A DNA stretch of 64,000 nucleotides from Bubalus kerabau. Its lineage: Eukaryota > Chordata > Mammalia > Artiodactyla > Bovidae. The translations under genes and the position numbers were made by a program. Shown in pieces: positions 53,301 to 63,714 of the stretch (positions within the stretch are counted from its first letter, which is position 1; each line of letters starts with the position of its first letter). Where the stretch lies: assembly GCF_029407905.1 (NCBI RefSeq), contig NC_073624.1:7328501-7392500 (forward strand), given 5' to 3'. The notes beneath the pieces are model-generated. The model saw only the letters and a list, made by a program, of their open reading frames with translations, made no database searches and had not been told where the DNA came from.

Positions 53301-55659
53301 CCTCTGTGTGCTGATCATCCTGCTGATCTTTCAAGGTGGCCAGATGGGGGCTGCCCATCTTGGTGCCTCGGCCACAGCGGGCCTGCCGTCCGCTCCCACA
53401 GCCGTGGCCCCCATCAGCTCAGCAGCTAAGATGCTCCCCTCCAGGCCCAGCATGGCTGTTCCCCTCTGTGGCTCCAGCAAGGCCAGGCTGGGGAATCCCT
53501 GGGCTGGTGAGTGAGCGTCCCTTTCTTGGTGTCTGTAGATATGCTGCAGACTTCCAAGGTCCTGCCCAGAGGGGTAGGAGCCGGGAACCCGTGGGAGGTG
53601 CTCAGTGAAGGCACACTGCTGCGTGGTGGGTGCTGTGATTGTCCCCGCCTCCTGCTGACTTCTTTGCCCGCTGCCACTTCCCACATAGCCAAGTTGGTAG
53701 ATTCTGCCTGCAATGCGGGAGACCTAGGTTCGATTCATGGGTCAGGAAGATCCCCTGGAGAAGGGAATGGCAACCCACTCCAGTATTCTTGCCTGGAGGA
53801 TCCCATGGACAGAGGAGCCTGGCAGGCTACAGCCCATGGGGTGGCAAAGAGTCGGACACGACTGAGCATCTAGCCCACCAGTGCCACTTACTCACAGGTC
53901 TCTGCATGCTCTTGGCTCTTCACACTCTGAGCCGTGGCTGGGCTGGGCAGAGCTGACAGGGCTGAGCCCCGCCCTGAGGTGGACACTGTGACTCAGGACT
54001 CAGACCGTCCCATCCCTTCAGCCTTCCTCCTCGAGTCTCTGCTCCAAGGCCTCCTTCAGGATACCTTGCCCGAATTCCGCTAACACAGCTGGCACTGAAT
54101 TTACTTTCAGGACTTCTGGCCCTGCCAGAGGCTGGGTGACCCTGAACAAGGCATCGGCGCTTTCTGAGCCTCAGCTTCCACATCTGTAAAGTGGGGGTCA
54201 TGACCTCCACCTGGCAGGCTCAGTGAGCTCACAGGCACTGTCTGCCCAGCCCAGGGCCTGGCAGACGTGGCCCCCTAAACCTCAGTCTGCTCCCTCCCCT
54301 TCTGCAGAAGGAGAAGATCCGGGAGAAGTTCGTGGAAGCCCTGAAAACCGAGTTTGCCGGCAAAGGACTGAGATTCTCCCGTGGTACGTGCATCCCACAG
54401 AGGGCCTGAGAGGTCTGCCACGCAGGGCCTCGCTGCCAAGGCCAGGCTGCACCCCGAGCATCTTCAGAAACCCTTCCCAGTCCCCCAGGTGCATCAAGGG
54501 CAGGCTGAGCCAACACAGGCAGGGACCCCAGCCCCCAAAGCTTCCCCTAAACCCAGGCAACCCTCACTGCCTCTTCCCCCTACAGTGGCCAGAGGGAGCC
54601 TTGTGGACAAACAGCCCCTGTCACAGCCCTGCTTAGAGCCCTTCCGAGGCTCCCTCTGACTTTAATGAAACCCAGGCCCTGCACACCCCTTCTCTGCCCT
54701 GAGGATCTTATGGCTCCCGGGCAGCTGCCACTCTGGCTGAGGTCTCAGCTCAGTGTCACCTTCTTGGAGAGCTGTCCCCAGACCACACCAGCTGGGGAGC
54801 TTCCCTACCCTTCCACCCCTGACCCCTGCCATTGACTTACATGAGCTGAGAAGTGGTCTGGTCAGTTCCCGCCCCTCCTCCCACCTGGATCGTAACCCCG
54901 TGAGGATCCTGAGCCTGTCGGTGCCCTGCGCCTGGTGCTCAGTAGGCACTTAGGCGTTGTTGAAATGAATGAACGAATGAAGGGTCTTGCCCAAGGCCCT
55001 GTGAGCCGCCCCTCTGCTCACCTCATCTGCCCGCCCCCCAACACCCTGCAGGAGGCATGATCAGCTTTGACGTCTTCCCTGAGGGCTGGGACAAGCGCTA
55101 CTGCCTGGACAGCCTGGACCAGGACTGCTTCGACACCATCCATTTCTTTGGGAACGAGACCAGCCCTGTAAGTGTGCCTCAGGCTCAGCCCAGGTCCCCC
55201 TAGCCCCCCAGATCAGGACCAGGACACGGGATGATGGGACACACCTCCTGGGAAACTCCCAGAAAGCAGTCAGTGTTCAACAGCCCCATTATACAGATTG
55301 GAAGGCTGGGACCCAGAGCTGGTTGGACACTTGCCCCGTGTCACAGAGCAAGTCAGGGCTGATGTGGTGAAGGTGGGCCTCCTGGCGGTTCTGAGGGGGG
55401 CCAGAGGAGCAGATGTGTAGGATCCAGTGTGGGGAGGGGACCCCAGGCCAGGGTGGGTTTTGGGCCCCAAACCTGGGAGCCTCCTCGAGGCACCACATGT
55501 GTACACATGCCTTCACTGCCCTTCCTGCATGTGTAGGGCGGGAACGACTTTGAGATCTACACCGACCCACGGACGGTCGGCCACAGCGTGGTGTCGCCGC
55601 AGGACACGGTGCAGCGATGCCGCGAGCTCTTCTTCCCAGAGACAGCCCACAAGGCGTGA
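46029..55659 (+). CDS. PMM1: PMM1, phosphomannomutase 1, complete
   Basis: PMM1 interconverts mannose-6-phosphate and mannose-1-phosphate for GDP-mannose and N-glycan synthesis. In brain it also acts as an IMP-stimulated glucose-1,6-bisphosphatase. It is a cytosolic HAD-superfamily enzyme. Coding exons: 46029-46115, 48655-48772, 50273-50349, 50478-50569, 50764-50863, 54308-54383, 55052-55167 and 55537-55659. They sum to 789 nt (262 aa plus stop), the same length I recall for human PMM1. HAD motif I is DVDGTLT, with Asp19 the nucleophile and Asp21 the acid/base. GGSD follows at 52-55, the cap domain spans roughly 90-190 (GTFIEFRNGMLNISPIGR, SFDVFPEGWDKRYCL), and the C-terminal GGNDFEIY loop lies at about 223-230. 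All introns are GT-AG with matching phases. Introns 2 and 5 carry Bov-tA insertions. The sequence matches PMM1 more closely than PMM2 at the N-terminus (MAVTAEGARRKERVLCLFD). Confidence 0.97.
46116..47340. other. PMM1: 5' part of PMM1 intron 1
   Basis: GC-rich sequence continuing the CpG island to about 46500, then ordinary intron. The 192-codon open frame on the minus strand at 46555-47133 has no protein family features and no splice context, and it reflects GC content. Confidence 0.5.
47343..47372 (+). repeat. (GT)n microsatellite, PMM1 intron 1
   Basis: About 14 uninterrupted GT units, then a T-broken continuation to 47382. It is a likely polymorphic marker. Confidence 0.95.
47455..47622 (-). 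mobile_element. CHR-type SINE, PMM1 intron 1
   Basis: TTTTTTTTAATAATTAATTT, then GGCTGCACCAGGTCTTAGTT and GGACCACCAGGGAAGTTCC give a tail-to-head copy. Confidence 0.8.
48025..48340 (-). mobile_element. full-length CHR-2-like SINE, PMM1 intron 1
   Basis: This is the long form of the CHR family, about 315 bp. It runs from TTTATTTAGTTTTACTGTGC through GTTGCAGAGAGCAGGGCTAC and GTAGTTGTACTGGCCCTAGA to GAGCCACCAGGGAAGCC. Confidence 0.85.
48350..48500 (-). repeat. MIR fragment next to the CHR SINE
   Basis: CATTTAATCCTTAACAGTGA, TCCCCATTTTATAGATGGGA, CAACTGAGGCAAAGGC and a gapped CAGAGTTTGAACCCAAG are the usual reverse-complement MIR blocks. The CHR SINE appears to have inserted at its left part. 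Confidence 0.7.
48964..49162 (+). mobile_element. Bov-tA SINE, PMM1 intron 2
   Basis: CCTCCCTGGTGGCTCAGACG head with GGGTTCAATCCC box and a body ending GACACAACTGAGTGACTAAC. ACTATGTGCCAGGC before it and AGTATACGCCAGGCAC after it look like a broken older repeat at the target. Confidence 0.88.
49472..49683 (-). mobile_element. Bov-tA SINE, PMM1 intron 2
   Basis: GTGAAAGTGTTAGTTGTTCA to GAGCCATCAGGAAAGCCCC, tail to head, is a full copy on the minus strand. Confidence 0.88.
51540..51665 (-). mobile_element. CHR-type SINE, PMM1 intron 5
   Basis: TTAAACTCTATTTATTGGCT to CACTGGCCTGCCTGGGAGG is a tail-to-head copy. Its head end grades into the tandem repeat that follows. Confidence 0.7.
51643..51706 (+). 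repeat. short minisatellite, 21-bp unit, about three copies
   Basis: The unit TGGCCTGCCTGGGAGGTGCCC is repeated twice fully and once partly, starting in the head end of a SINE. The first copy equals the SINE head, so the array probably grew from it. Confidence 0.85.
52085..52215 (-). repeat. MIR fragment, PMM1 intron 5
   Basis: GTCCCCATTTTATGAATGAG, GAAATTGAGGCTCAGAGAAA, AGTGACTTGCCCAAGGTTAT and AAGATTTGAACTTGGGCTTC are well-conserved reverse-complement MIR blocks. Confidence 0.75.
53690..53872 (+). mobile_element. Bov-tA SINE, PMM1 intron 5
   Basis: It begins within the tRNA-like head (CCAAGTTGGTAGATTCTGCC), has GGTTCGATTCATGGG at the box and ends AGTCGGACACGACTGAGCAT. The remaining intron 5 sequence (50864-54307) shows L2-like and unclassified single-copy DNA. 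Confidence 0.87.
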
Positions 55660-56059
55660 CCAGGGCCCACACCTGCCTCTTAGGACTTCCAGGGAGCGCT
55701 GCCCACGCCTCAGAGAGCCCCTGGCCCTGGCACTGGGGGGTGCCGAGGCCCCCCCTCTGGCCCAGGACCCCTGCCTCGTGTTACCTACTGAAGGCCCAGC
55801 TCTACGGGCCCAGGATCTGTGTGGACGGCCACCCACAGCCGGTCAGCTCCTGGTGGGCCTCGCTTCCGTCCTCCAGCCCAATCCGATGGCCCTGGCTGCA
55901 GCTGCTGCCCAGACTCTTGGCAGAACAGGTTTCTGTCTATGTGGGAAGCGTGTACGAATGTTGGTACGAGATAGAGCCCGCCCTGCCTGCCTGTCTGCCC
56001 TCCATGGGGTGCAGAGCAGTGGGGACCATGCACTTTCGTGAGAACTTTATCTCATGGAT

Positions 56060-56065
56060 ATTAAA
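56060..56065 (+). terminator. PMM1: probable PMM1 polyadenylation signal (ATTAAA)
   Basis: The variant signal ATTAAA lies 400 nt after the PMM1 stop and is followed by a GT-containing stretch (CCCTGTGGAGC). No AATAAA occurs earlier in the UTR. The implied 3' UTR is about 430 nt. Confidence 0.6.
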
Positions 56066-56320
56066 CCCTGTGGAGCGCGATATGGAGTCCAAGTGGCTAA
56101 TTGGCTCCCGTCACAGACACTGTTCCGGCCCCCATTTTGCAGATGAGACTGACGCATGTGGCAGGGACTTGGCCCAGGTCACATAGCAGATGTGATACAG
56201 TCCAGGAGGGTGGGCCACTGAACCCCAAACAAGAGCTGTTTGGGGTGTCGTCCCCCAGCCCCCTCCCCCAGGACCCAGACAGACAGGCAGCTCTGGGCCA
56301 GGCTGAGTCACAGTTGAGGG

Positions 56321-56326
56321 TTTATT
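56321..56326 (-). terminator. CSDC2: probable CSDC2 polyadenylation signal
   Basis: TTTATT on the plus strand reads AATAAA on the CSDC2 strand. It lies 1.7 kb beyond the CSDC2 stop and about 260 bp from the PMM1 signal. The intervening 56330-58020 would be the CSDC2 3' UTR. It is GC rich, shows no splice-supported coding sequence and has no young retrotransposon. Confidence 0.55.
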
Positions 56327-58020
56327 GCCAGTGTCAGGAAGGATGGGGGATCCAGGAGGCTGGTGGGGGTCTCAGGAGGTCTTACTGGATACTGTAGGGC
56401 CATGAGTGGGGCGGGCCAGGGTTGCTGTTAACACAGTCTGCCTCCTGGTTGGTGCCTAAAAGGGGGGAGCCTACTCCTGGTGGGGGTGCGGGTGTCTTGG
56501 GGTTCCCAGGAGTTAACCTGCACCAGTAAACCTTCCTCCGAGGAAGCCAGGGAGCCTGTTCCTCAGGTGAAAGGCTTCAGGCCTTGCTTGAGTAGGCCCA
56601 GCTCAAACTGGGGCCATTCTGAGTTTTAGGGGGCTGGCCAGTGCATCCTAACAGCTCTGGTCTTCCAGCCTCCGGACAGGGTGGGGTACACATAGCAACA
56701 GGGCCGGGATCCTCCTAGACAGTCACTGACCCCCCATCGTGGGCATTCGGGCCCCTCTTTTACTCAGACTGGGTCTCCTGAGGGTGACCCCCTGGCAAGC
56801 CCTCCTTTGAACCCTGTTTTTTCCCCCACCAGGTGATGTGTTCTCTGGAAGGGAGTAGGTGGAGGGGGCACTACCCAAGAGTGCACACAAACCCGTCCTG
56901 GTCAAAGGGGAGAGGGCTGCCACGCATTTAAGGGATGGACAAGATGGGGACCACACCTCGGCCACTGGCCTGTGGGGGGCCAGCGGGAGCCTCTACCGCA
57001 TGGCTTTGGGAACAGGGTCCAGCAAGGGGCCTGCAGGGCTGGTGGTCTCCCAGGCTAAGGGCTTATTCTGGTGGGTGCCCCTGCCCGGCCCTGCCTGAGG
57101 GGGGTGTGTGTGTCCACTGCTGGGTCCTCGCAGCTGTGATGGGTGGGCACAGGCTGAGCATCAGTGGGGTTTGTGAGTCAGGGCAAAGGGGGTGGCTCCG
57201 TCCAGGCTTGGGGACCTATGCCCCCACCCCACTGAAGGCTTAGCTCCAAGGAGGGCGGAGGCGGCAAGGCTCAGCGCGGCCCAGGGTGGTGGACGTGGCC
57301 TCAGTTTGGGGTTTACCGCCATTGCCAGGCTGCTGAGGAGGGGCTGGCCTTGAGCTCCCCAAACTGCCTCCTGCCTCTCCAGTGTGCTGGGGGGAGAGGA
57401 GGAAGGAGCCGGGGCTGGGCCTTGGCAGTGGGGAAGAGGGGCTGTCTGCCTCCAGGTTTCACCCTCTTCCCCTGCAAGAGGCCAGGGGGCTCCCCCAAAG
57501 CACTCACTGGCCTGGCTTCTGGGGGAGAAAGATCCAGGTCCCAGGGGGAGACCCCAGCCCAGAGGGGACGATGTGAGTGGCACAGGCAGAGTCGCCCCCG
57601 ACAACCCCGCTGGCCAGGCCTGAGGCAGAGGCGAGGGGAGCAAGCTGGTAGGGCAGGGCCCACCAATGCCCTGACTCCCAGCCCCAGGCCTGACACCGGC
57701 CCTCAGAGGCTCACTGGACCCTGGGACGGGTATTAGGAGGGCAAGAGGGTCCTGTGCATATGTGGCGGGGAGGGGCAGGAGGAGAACGCAGATAAGCAGA
57801 GAAGGCAGGTCTGGTGGCTTCCGCCTCGGTCCAGCTCACACGAGGGTCACGGGGTGGATGGAGGCCCACACTCATGTCCACAAGCACAGACACACACGTT
57901 CACACCGAGGCCGCCCGGGGGACTGGCGCGGCCGGCACGGTGGGGCGCAGGGCTGGCTGCGGCCCGTCCGCCCTGTGTGGCTCCCTCCCTCCCTCGGCGG
58001 CTGGCACGGGGGCCCCCAGC

Positions 58021-60550
58021 CTAGGAGCCCACAACCTGGCCGGACCACGTCTCGTGGGGAGTGTGCGGGGCCAGCTGGGTGAGCACCACCTCCACAGCTT
58101 GGAGCTTCTGGTTCTTGGGCGGGATCGGGCACACTTTGTAGGTCACCTCGTCGCCTTCCACCGGCACGTACTCCCCCTCGATGCTGGTGCGGGGAGAGGG
58201 GCGTCAGCCTGGGGATGCCTCGTCCCTGGACAGCCCCTGTGGTCTGGCCTGAGGGCAGCCTCACCCTGGGCCTCCCGAGGCCGTGGAGCCAGAGCCAGAC
58301 TCGTAAAAGAGAAATCAAAACCGCCCCTCGCGATGCTGTAAAGCAGGGGTCCCCAACCTCCAGGATCTAATGCCGGATGATCTGAGGCGGAGCTGATGTA
58401 ATAATAATAGAAGCAAAGCCCACGATAAACGCAGTGTGCTGGAATCATCTTGACATCATCCCTCTCCGGTCCATGGAAAAATTGTCTTCCACGAAACCGG
58501 TCCCTGGTGCCAGAAAGGTTGGGGACCACCGCTATAATGTTCAGAGCGTGAGAGGACTCAGGGAGGTCCCCAAGGCTCAGGGCTCAGGGATTCCACAGGC
58601 CACGCCTGGCATGAGGGCTGGGGTCCAGACCAAGACCACCCCGCCTCTCCTAGCCCCCCTCCAGGCTGAAAGGCCCAGGGGCTGGCCCAGCCCCCTAAAC
58701 CCCCATGGTGTGGGAACAGGATCCAGGACTCAGGCAGTGGGTCCCAGGGCTTCTGGGGTTCCCCTTCTCCACCTGGCCCCAGCCCTCCTCCACCACTGCC
58801 CCTAAAGGCCCTAGGAGCAAAAAAAGCTGCCAGGACCACAGACTTCAGCCAGTGAGGGCAGAGGCCTAGGGAGGCATTTTGGAGGCACTGCTGGGACCCT
58901 GTAGCAGGGCCCAGCCGAGAACGGGGAGCTGGGAGGGACTCACTCAGACACGTGCACGAAGATGTCCTCCGACCCGTTCTCGGGGGTGATGAAGCCGTGG
59001 CCCTGTGAGCGTGAGAACTGCTTACAGACACCCTTGAACACCGGGCCAGCCGAGGCACGGGCTGTCCTAAAGATAGGGTAGGAGGCTTGGACATGTGGCC
59101 TGAGCACGCCACCCCCTGCTTCCCTGGACACCCCCCCCCCCCCCCCCACACACACACACAGCCCTCCTGCGCCCTGCCTGCAGAGCCTGCCTAGAAAACC
59201 CTCCCCGGAGCAGAAACCACCTATAGTGCGACTAGTTCAGTCCTCTCATCACCCCACTGGACAATAAGGAGACAGGCCCAGAGAGGGAAAACTGGTTCTC
59301 CCAGGTGGCCCAGCAAGTGGGCCGCCTGACTGCCAGCCAGTTCCCCTCTCTGTACACAGGACCCTCCCCACATGAGGCTGGTTTGGCTTACGTGAGTTCC
59401 TGTTGTAAGACTGCTGAGTGAAGAGTGTGCAGCCTAGGCTTGAATACCTCCCAGAACAGGGAGCTCACTCTCTTCCGAAGCAGCAGTCTCCATCCTATTC
59501 GCTCATTTGTCACTCAGCCCTTCATGCATCACTTATTAAGCCTCTGCTCTGTGCCTGGCCTTGGTGTGGACACAGGGGACGATCTGCACCTGCCATCAGA
59601 CCCCTCCTTTGGCCAAGCCAAACCAGCCTCCGCGTGGCCCCCATGAGTGAAAGTGTTAGTTACCAGTTGTGTCCGACTGTGTGACCCCTGGACTGTAGCC
59701 CACCGAGCTCCTCTGTCCCTGGAATTCTCCAGGCAAGAATACTGGAGTGGGTAGCCATTCCCTTCTCCAGGGATCTTCCCGACCCAGGGATCGAATCCAG
59801 GTCTCCCACACTGCAGGCAGATTCTTTACTGTTCGAGTCGCCAGGGAAGCCCAGGTGGCTGGCACAAACCTCCTCTTCAATTTGACTCCCCCCAGTGACC
59901 TAATTCCGAAGGCCCAGGGCTGGTCTCTGTCCAGCCTGCCCACCTCTCTCCAGAGGTCAGCCACGTGCCACGGCTCTTGGCCAGGCAGTTTCATCCAGTG
60001 GGAGCACTCAGCTTCCCTCCTCTCCTGATACATCTTCCAAGGCCAGCTACGACATCTTCCCTGAAGCCCGATGCTGGGTCCTCACCCCTAACCCTGCCAG
60101 CTGTCGTGAACTGTGGACAAACTCCCCCTGAATTATAAGCAGTTTGTGGACTGAGGTGTTGCCTTTTTTATCACTGGATCCCCTGGGGAAGGAGCTCCAT
60201 ACAGCTTGGTAGACTGAATGAATGAATGCTCGTGGTTACTAGAAGGTCCTTACACAGCTCCCCTGCCCTCGGGTGAGGACAGCAGGGGATGGCGGAGGAA
60301 GAGGCCAGACAGCCCCACCTGGAGCTCCGTCTTGGGAAAGATCAGTGGAGCCTGGGCGAGGGGCAGGTACTCACGCTGAATACGTCCTGGTCCGTTTGGT
60401 GGGCAGGGGACTGGGCAGGTCCCGAGATGAGACACTGCCTCGCTCCCAGACCCTGCTGCCCTCCCGGTGGAAGGGGAAGGTGGGCCAGACAGGGGACTTG
60501 GGGGAGTGCAGCGGGGGCACGACCGCGGGCGGCGTAGACTCCGAAGTCAT
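58021..60550 (-). CDS. CSDC2: CSDC2 (PIPPin), cold shock domain protein C2, complete
   Basis: CSDC2 is a small RNA-binding protein, brain-enriched in rodents, reported to bind the 3' ends of H1 and H3.3 histone mRNAs. Coding exons on the minus strand: 60550-60375, 59066-58944 and 58183-58021. The total is 462 nt (153 aa plus stop) with GT-AG introns and continuous phase. The N-terminus (MTSESTPPAVVPPLHSPKSP) is proline/serine rich and disordered. It is followed by the basic segment PLPTKRTRTYSAT, which resembles the phosphorylated region of the paralogue CARHSP1. The cold shock domain runs from about residue 67 to 135. Its RNP1-like strand is GHGFITPEN and its RNP2-like strand is DIFVHVS. The tail is HTPHETWSGQVVGS. 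Upstream, a CCTTCCAG acceptor places the start of the ATG exon at 60673, so an untranslated exon lies further 5'. Its 3' end faces PMM1. Confidence 0.96.
58344..58531. mobile_element. hAT-type DNA transposon remnant, CSDC2 intron
   Basis: The ends are inverted copies of GTCCCCAACCT: CAGGGGTCCCCAACCT at the left and AGGTTGGGGACCACCG at the right. The interior keeps only two end blocks (CTAATGCCGGATGATCTGAG and GGAAAAATTGTCTTCCACGA), as in an internally deleted non-autonomous copy. The 8-bp flanks CTGTAAAG and CTATAATG agree at six of eight positions, consistent with an old hAT target duplication. The specific family (Zaphod-like) is a guess from memory. Confidence 0.7.
59131..59160. repeat. 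poly-C run plus (CA)n, CSDC2 intron
   Basis: Seventeen C followed by about six CA units. On the CSDC2 strand this is (TG)n then a 17-G run ending 64 nt before the splice acceptor of the exon at 59066. Confidence 0.95.
59644..59852 (-). mobile_element. Bov-tA SINE, CSDC2 intron
   Basis: GTGAAAGTGTTAGTTACCAG to GTCGCCAGGGAAGCCC, tail to head. It has the same orientation as the CSDC2 transcript. Confidence 0.88.
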
Positions 60551-60964
60551 GGCGGGGCCAGCGGGAGAGCCAGGCGGGCTCCCAGGCTCAGGGGCCGGAG
60601 AAGGGCTTGGGCTTCCTGACGGGCAGGGCCCGGCCTGGCCCTGCTCGGCGGCCTCACCAGCCACAGGCTCCGTCTGGAAGGGGGGAGAGAGAGGTACAGG
60701 TGAGTGTGGACCAGGGTGGGCAGCTTCTGGACACGCGTCTGGAGGGCTGGGCCTGCCTGCTGCTCCCAACCGTGAATTCAGGCCACTCACAGCCCCTCCC
60801 TGACACAGGGTCCTCACCAGAAAGACAAAAGGGTCTTAGAACCTTGCTGCAGCCTGAACTGTGTTCTCCTAAAATTCACCTATTGAAATCTGAATCCCTC
60901 AATGTGATGGTATTTGGAGATGGGGGCGTTTGGGAGGTAACTGGGTTTAGATGAGGTAAGGAAG

Positions 60965-61142
60965 GGGACTTTCCTGGTGGTCTACTGGCTAAGACTCTTC
61001 GCTCCCAATGCAGGGGGCCCAAGTTTGATCCTCGGTCAGGGAAGTAGATTCCACGTGCAGCAATTAAGAGTTCGCATGCCACAACTAAAGATTCCCAAGT
61101 GCTGCAACTAAGACCCAGAGCAGCCAAATAAATAAAAAAGTA
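60965..61142 (+). mobile_element. CHR-type SINE upstream of CSDC2
   Basis: GGGACTTTCCTGGTGGTCTA to GACCCAGAGCAGCCAAATAA with an A-rich tail, a complete short-form copy. Confidence 0.85.
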
Positions 61143-61274
61143 TTTACATGAGGTCAGGAGGGTGCGGCCCCCATTATGGGATTGGTGTCCTTAGAAGGAG
61201 ATACCCTTCCCTCCTCATGCCTGCCCAAGAGCTTGCCACCTCTCCTCTTGCCTTGTGAGGACACAGCCAGCAGG

Positions 61275-61506
61275 GGGCGTGCGAGCGTGCTAAGTCGCTT
61301 CATTACTGTTCACTCTTGCGACCCCACTGGACTGTAGCCCCCCAGGCTCCTCTGTCCATGGGATTCTCCAAGCAAGAATACTGAAGTGGGTTGTCAGTCA
61401 TTTCTTTCTCCAGGGGATCTTCCTGACCCAGGGATCGAACCTGCATCTCTTGCATCTCCTGTGTTGGCAGGTGGGTTCTTTACTGCTGAGCCACCTGGGA
61501 AGCCCT
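61275..61506 (-). mobile_element. Bov-tA SINE upstream of CSDC2
   Basis: GGGGGCGTGCGAGCGTGCTA to GAGCCACCTGGGAAGCCC, tail to head, with a CATCTCTTGCATCTCC duplication in the head region. AGCAGGGGG occurs on both sides as a possible target duplication. Confidence 0.87.
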
Positions 61507-61894
61507 AGCAGGGGGTGGTCTACAAGTTAGGAAGAGAACACTCTCCAGAACCAGACCATGCTGCCACACGGAACTTGGACCGCTAGTCTCCAGAACCGGA
61601 ATATCTCCGTGGAGATGTTCACTAAATGTCTCCGTGGAGCCCCCCGTCTGTGGTGTTTTGTTAATGGTGGACCGAGCTGACTGAGACTAACCACAAAGTC
61701 CTTCCAGCTTGCAGTTCAATTCTTCAACTTGGAGGCCTAGGAGGTGGGATGCGTAAAGTGGCCGATGACCTGGAACACAATTTGGCACAATTGCCAACAG
61801 TTTCCAATCTATAGACCTGGGTCTGAATCTCAGCTTTGTCACCTGTAACCTGGTGACCTCAAGCAAGCCACTCAACAGTTTCAACATAGCAGGT

Positions 61895-62150
61895 GGGAGT
61901 GTGGGCTCCAGGCCCCAATGACCTGGGTTTGAATCCTTCTCTAACTATTGGCTGTGCAGCCTTGATCAACACTCATAGCCTTTGACTTGGTTTCCTGTTC
62001 TGTAAAATGGGAAAAGCATTGGTTCTTATTTCATAGAGAGATCACTGTGAGGATTAGATGACATTCTACATACTTAGAAGTAGGACTGGGGTATGGTGAG
62101 CTCTTTGTAATGTTGGAGATTTTTCCTTAGCCCCAGTTTCTTCCTCTCTA
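61895..62150 (+). repeat. MIR element
   Basis: GTGTGGGCTCCAGGCCCC, GACCTGGGTTTGAATCC, GTTTCCTGTTCTGTAAAATG and GATCACTGTGAGGATTAGAT follow the forward MIR order. A second partial MIR (GGGTCTGAATCTCAGCTTTG) lies just before it at about 61820-61880. Confidence 0.75.
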
Positions 62151-62299
62151 AAAGGAAGTTGAGAATGCTTACCGTGCAAAGGGACTATGGCTTCAATGAT
62201 TTAGTGTGTGTGTGATAGCATTTGACATCTTGTAGATACCCAATAAATTGCTATTATCAATGCTAATCCATAGAAGTTCCCCTGACAGCAGCTCAGTGC

Positions 62300-62500
62300 C
62301 TGGATAAACTTTAAAAAAAGTCATTCTTTTTATTTTGGGGGGGCTGCATCGGGTCTTAGTTGGGCATGCAGGATCTTTCGTTGAGCGGTCAGGGTTAGTT
62401 GCCCTGAGCGTGTGGGATTTTATTGCCAAATCAGGAATCAAACCTGCATCTCTTGCATTGGAAGGCTGATTCTTAACCACTCTACCACCAGGGAAGTCCT
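62300..62500 (-). mobile_element. CHR-type SINE
   Basis: TTTTTATTTTGGGGGGGCTG, then GTCTTAGTTGGGCATGCAGG and CTACCACCAGGGAAGTCC give a tail-to-head copy with a middle duplication. Confidence 0.75.
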
Positions 62501-62734
62501 TCGTCCTGTATTTTTCTCTGCGGAGGAAGAGAATGTAGTTACCCCATCCATGCACCCATTCACCCTCCGGGTCCCCTGGGATGGAAAACTCTTGGCTCCA
62601 AGAGACGCTAGACTATTTGTTGAGCCTGGAGCGGGTGGCCTGCCACAGCGGGGCCAGCAGGACGCCTGGACCAGGAGAGCTCCAGTTTCGCTGCATGTTA
62701 GCTGTTGGCTTGGGTAGCACTTCCACCAGCCTCA

Positions 62735-63072
62735 GCTTCCTCTTGAGAGTCCCCTGGACTGCAAGATCAAACCAGTTAATACTAAAGGAAATCAACCCTG
62801 AGTACTCTTGGGTAGGACTGATGCTGAAGCTGAAGCTCCAGTACTTTGGCCACGTGATGCAAAGAGCCAACTCATTGGAAAAGACCCTGATGCTGGGAAA
62901 GATTGAGGGCAGGAGAAGGGGGCAGCAGAGGATGAGATGGTTGGATGGCATCACCAACTCAATGGACATGAGTTTGAGCAAACTCTGGGAGATGGTGAAG
63001 GACAGGGAAGTCTGGTGTGCTGCAGTCCATGGGGTCGCAAAGAGCAGGACACGACTGAGTGACTGAACAACA
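62735..63072 (+). mobile_element. BovB 3' end fragment
   Basis: CTTGAGAGTCCCCTGGACTG to GACTGAGTGACTGAACAAC. The encoded scrap includes LKLKLQYFGHVMQR, the usual distal BovB frame. Confidence 0.87.
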
Positions 63073-63714
63073 GCTTCCTCACCTGTACAACGGAGCTGAG
63101 AAACCCTGCCTCACTCCCTCATGGGCTATGGTGAGGCTTGACTAAGCAGGGATATAAAGAGTTGCCCATGGCCCATGACATATAGGAGTGAGGGTGACAG
63201 GCTCTCCACCCCCTCGCCCCCATTCCTTCACTCCCTCCACCACCCTGGGACCAGAGGTGAATCTCTGAGCTAAGTCTATTTCTGACCTCCATCTCTTCCC
63301 TGCCCCCTGCAAACCCATAGTTTCCAGGGAGGCGTTTAAGATGCCTTCGGACTCTAGAGCCCTGCATGGACTGGAATAGCTGAGGAGTCACCCCCACTCA
63401 ACTCCCTGGCAGGTCTCCTGGCCACTGTTCAATGTCCTACAGCAGGTGGGACTTTTCTGGGTCAAGGTGATGAGCTGGCTCTGCCGTCCCTGGGAGTGGA
63501 GATTCAGTGTCCTTCCCCCTCAGCAGGCCCCCAACACATTCCATCCAGCCCGCAGAGCTGCTGCGGGGGCGCAGGGAGGCAGACAGAGGGTCAGAATTGC
63601 CCCTCAGGGTCCTTCACGCTGAGGTGCAGTTTTTCTCTCCGAGCCCACTTGAGGAGGCAGGCAGGGGCCAGGTTTAGCACTTTTATCCCCATTTAGTTAA
63701 CTAATTGAATTAAT

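Noticed and set aside
55427..56186. Two ~190-200-codon plus-strand frames over the last PMM1 exon
   Set aside because: They are shadow frames of the terminal PMM1 exon and its 3' UTR. The true frame ends at 55659.
58558..59157. 199-codon minus-strand frame overlapping CSDC2
   Set aside because: It overlaps the real 123-nt CSDC2 exon in another frame and reads through intron. The spliced CSDC2 frame explains the exon.
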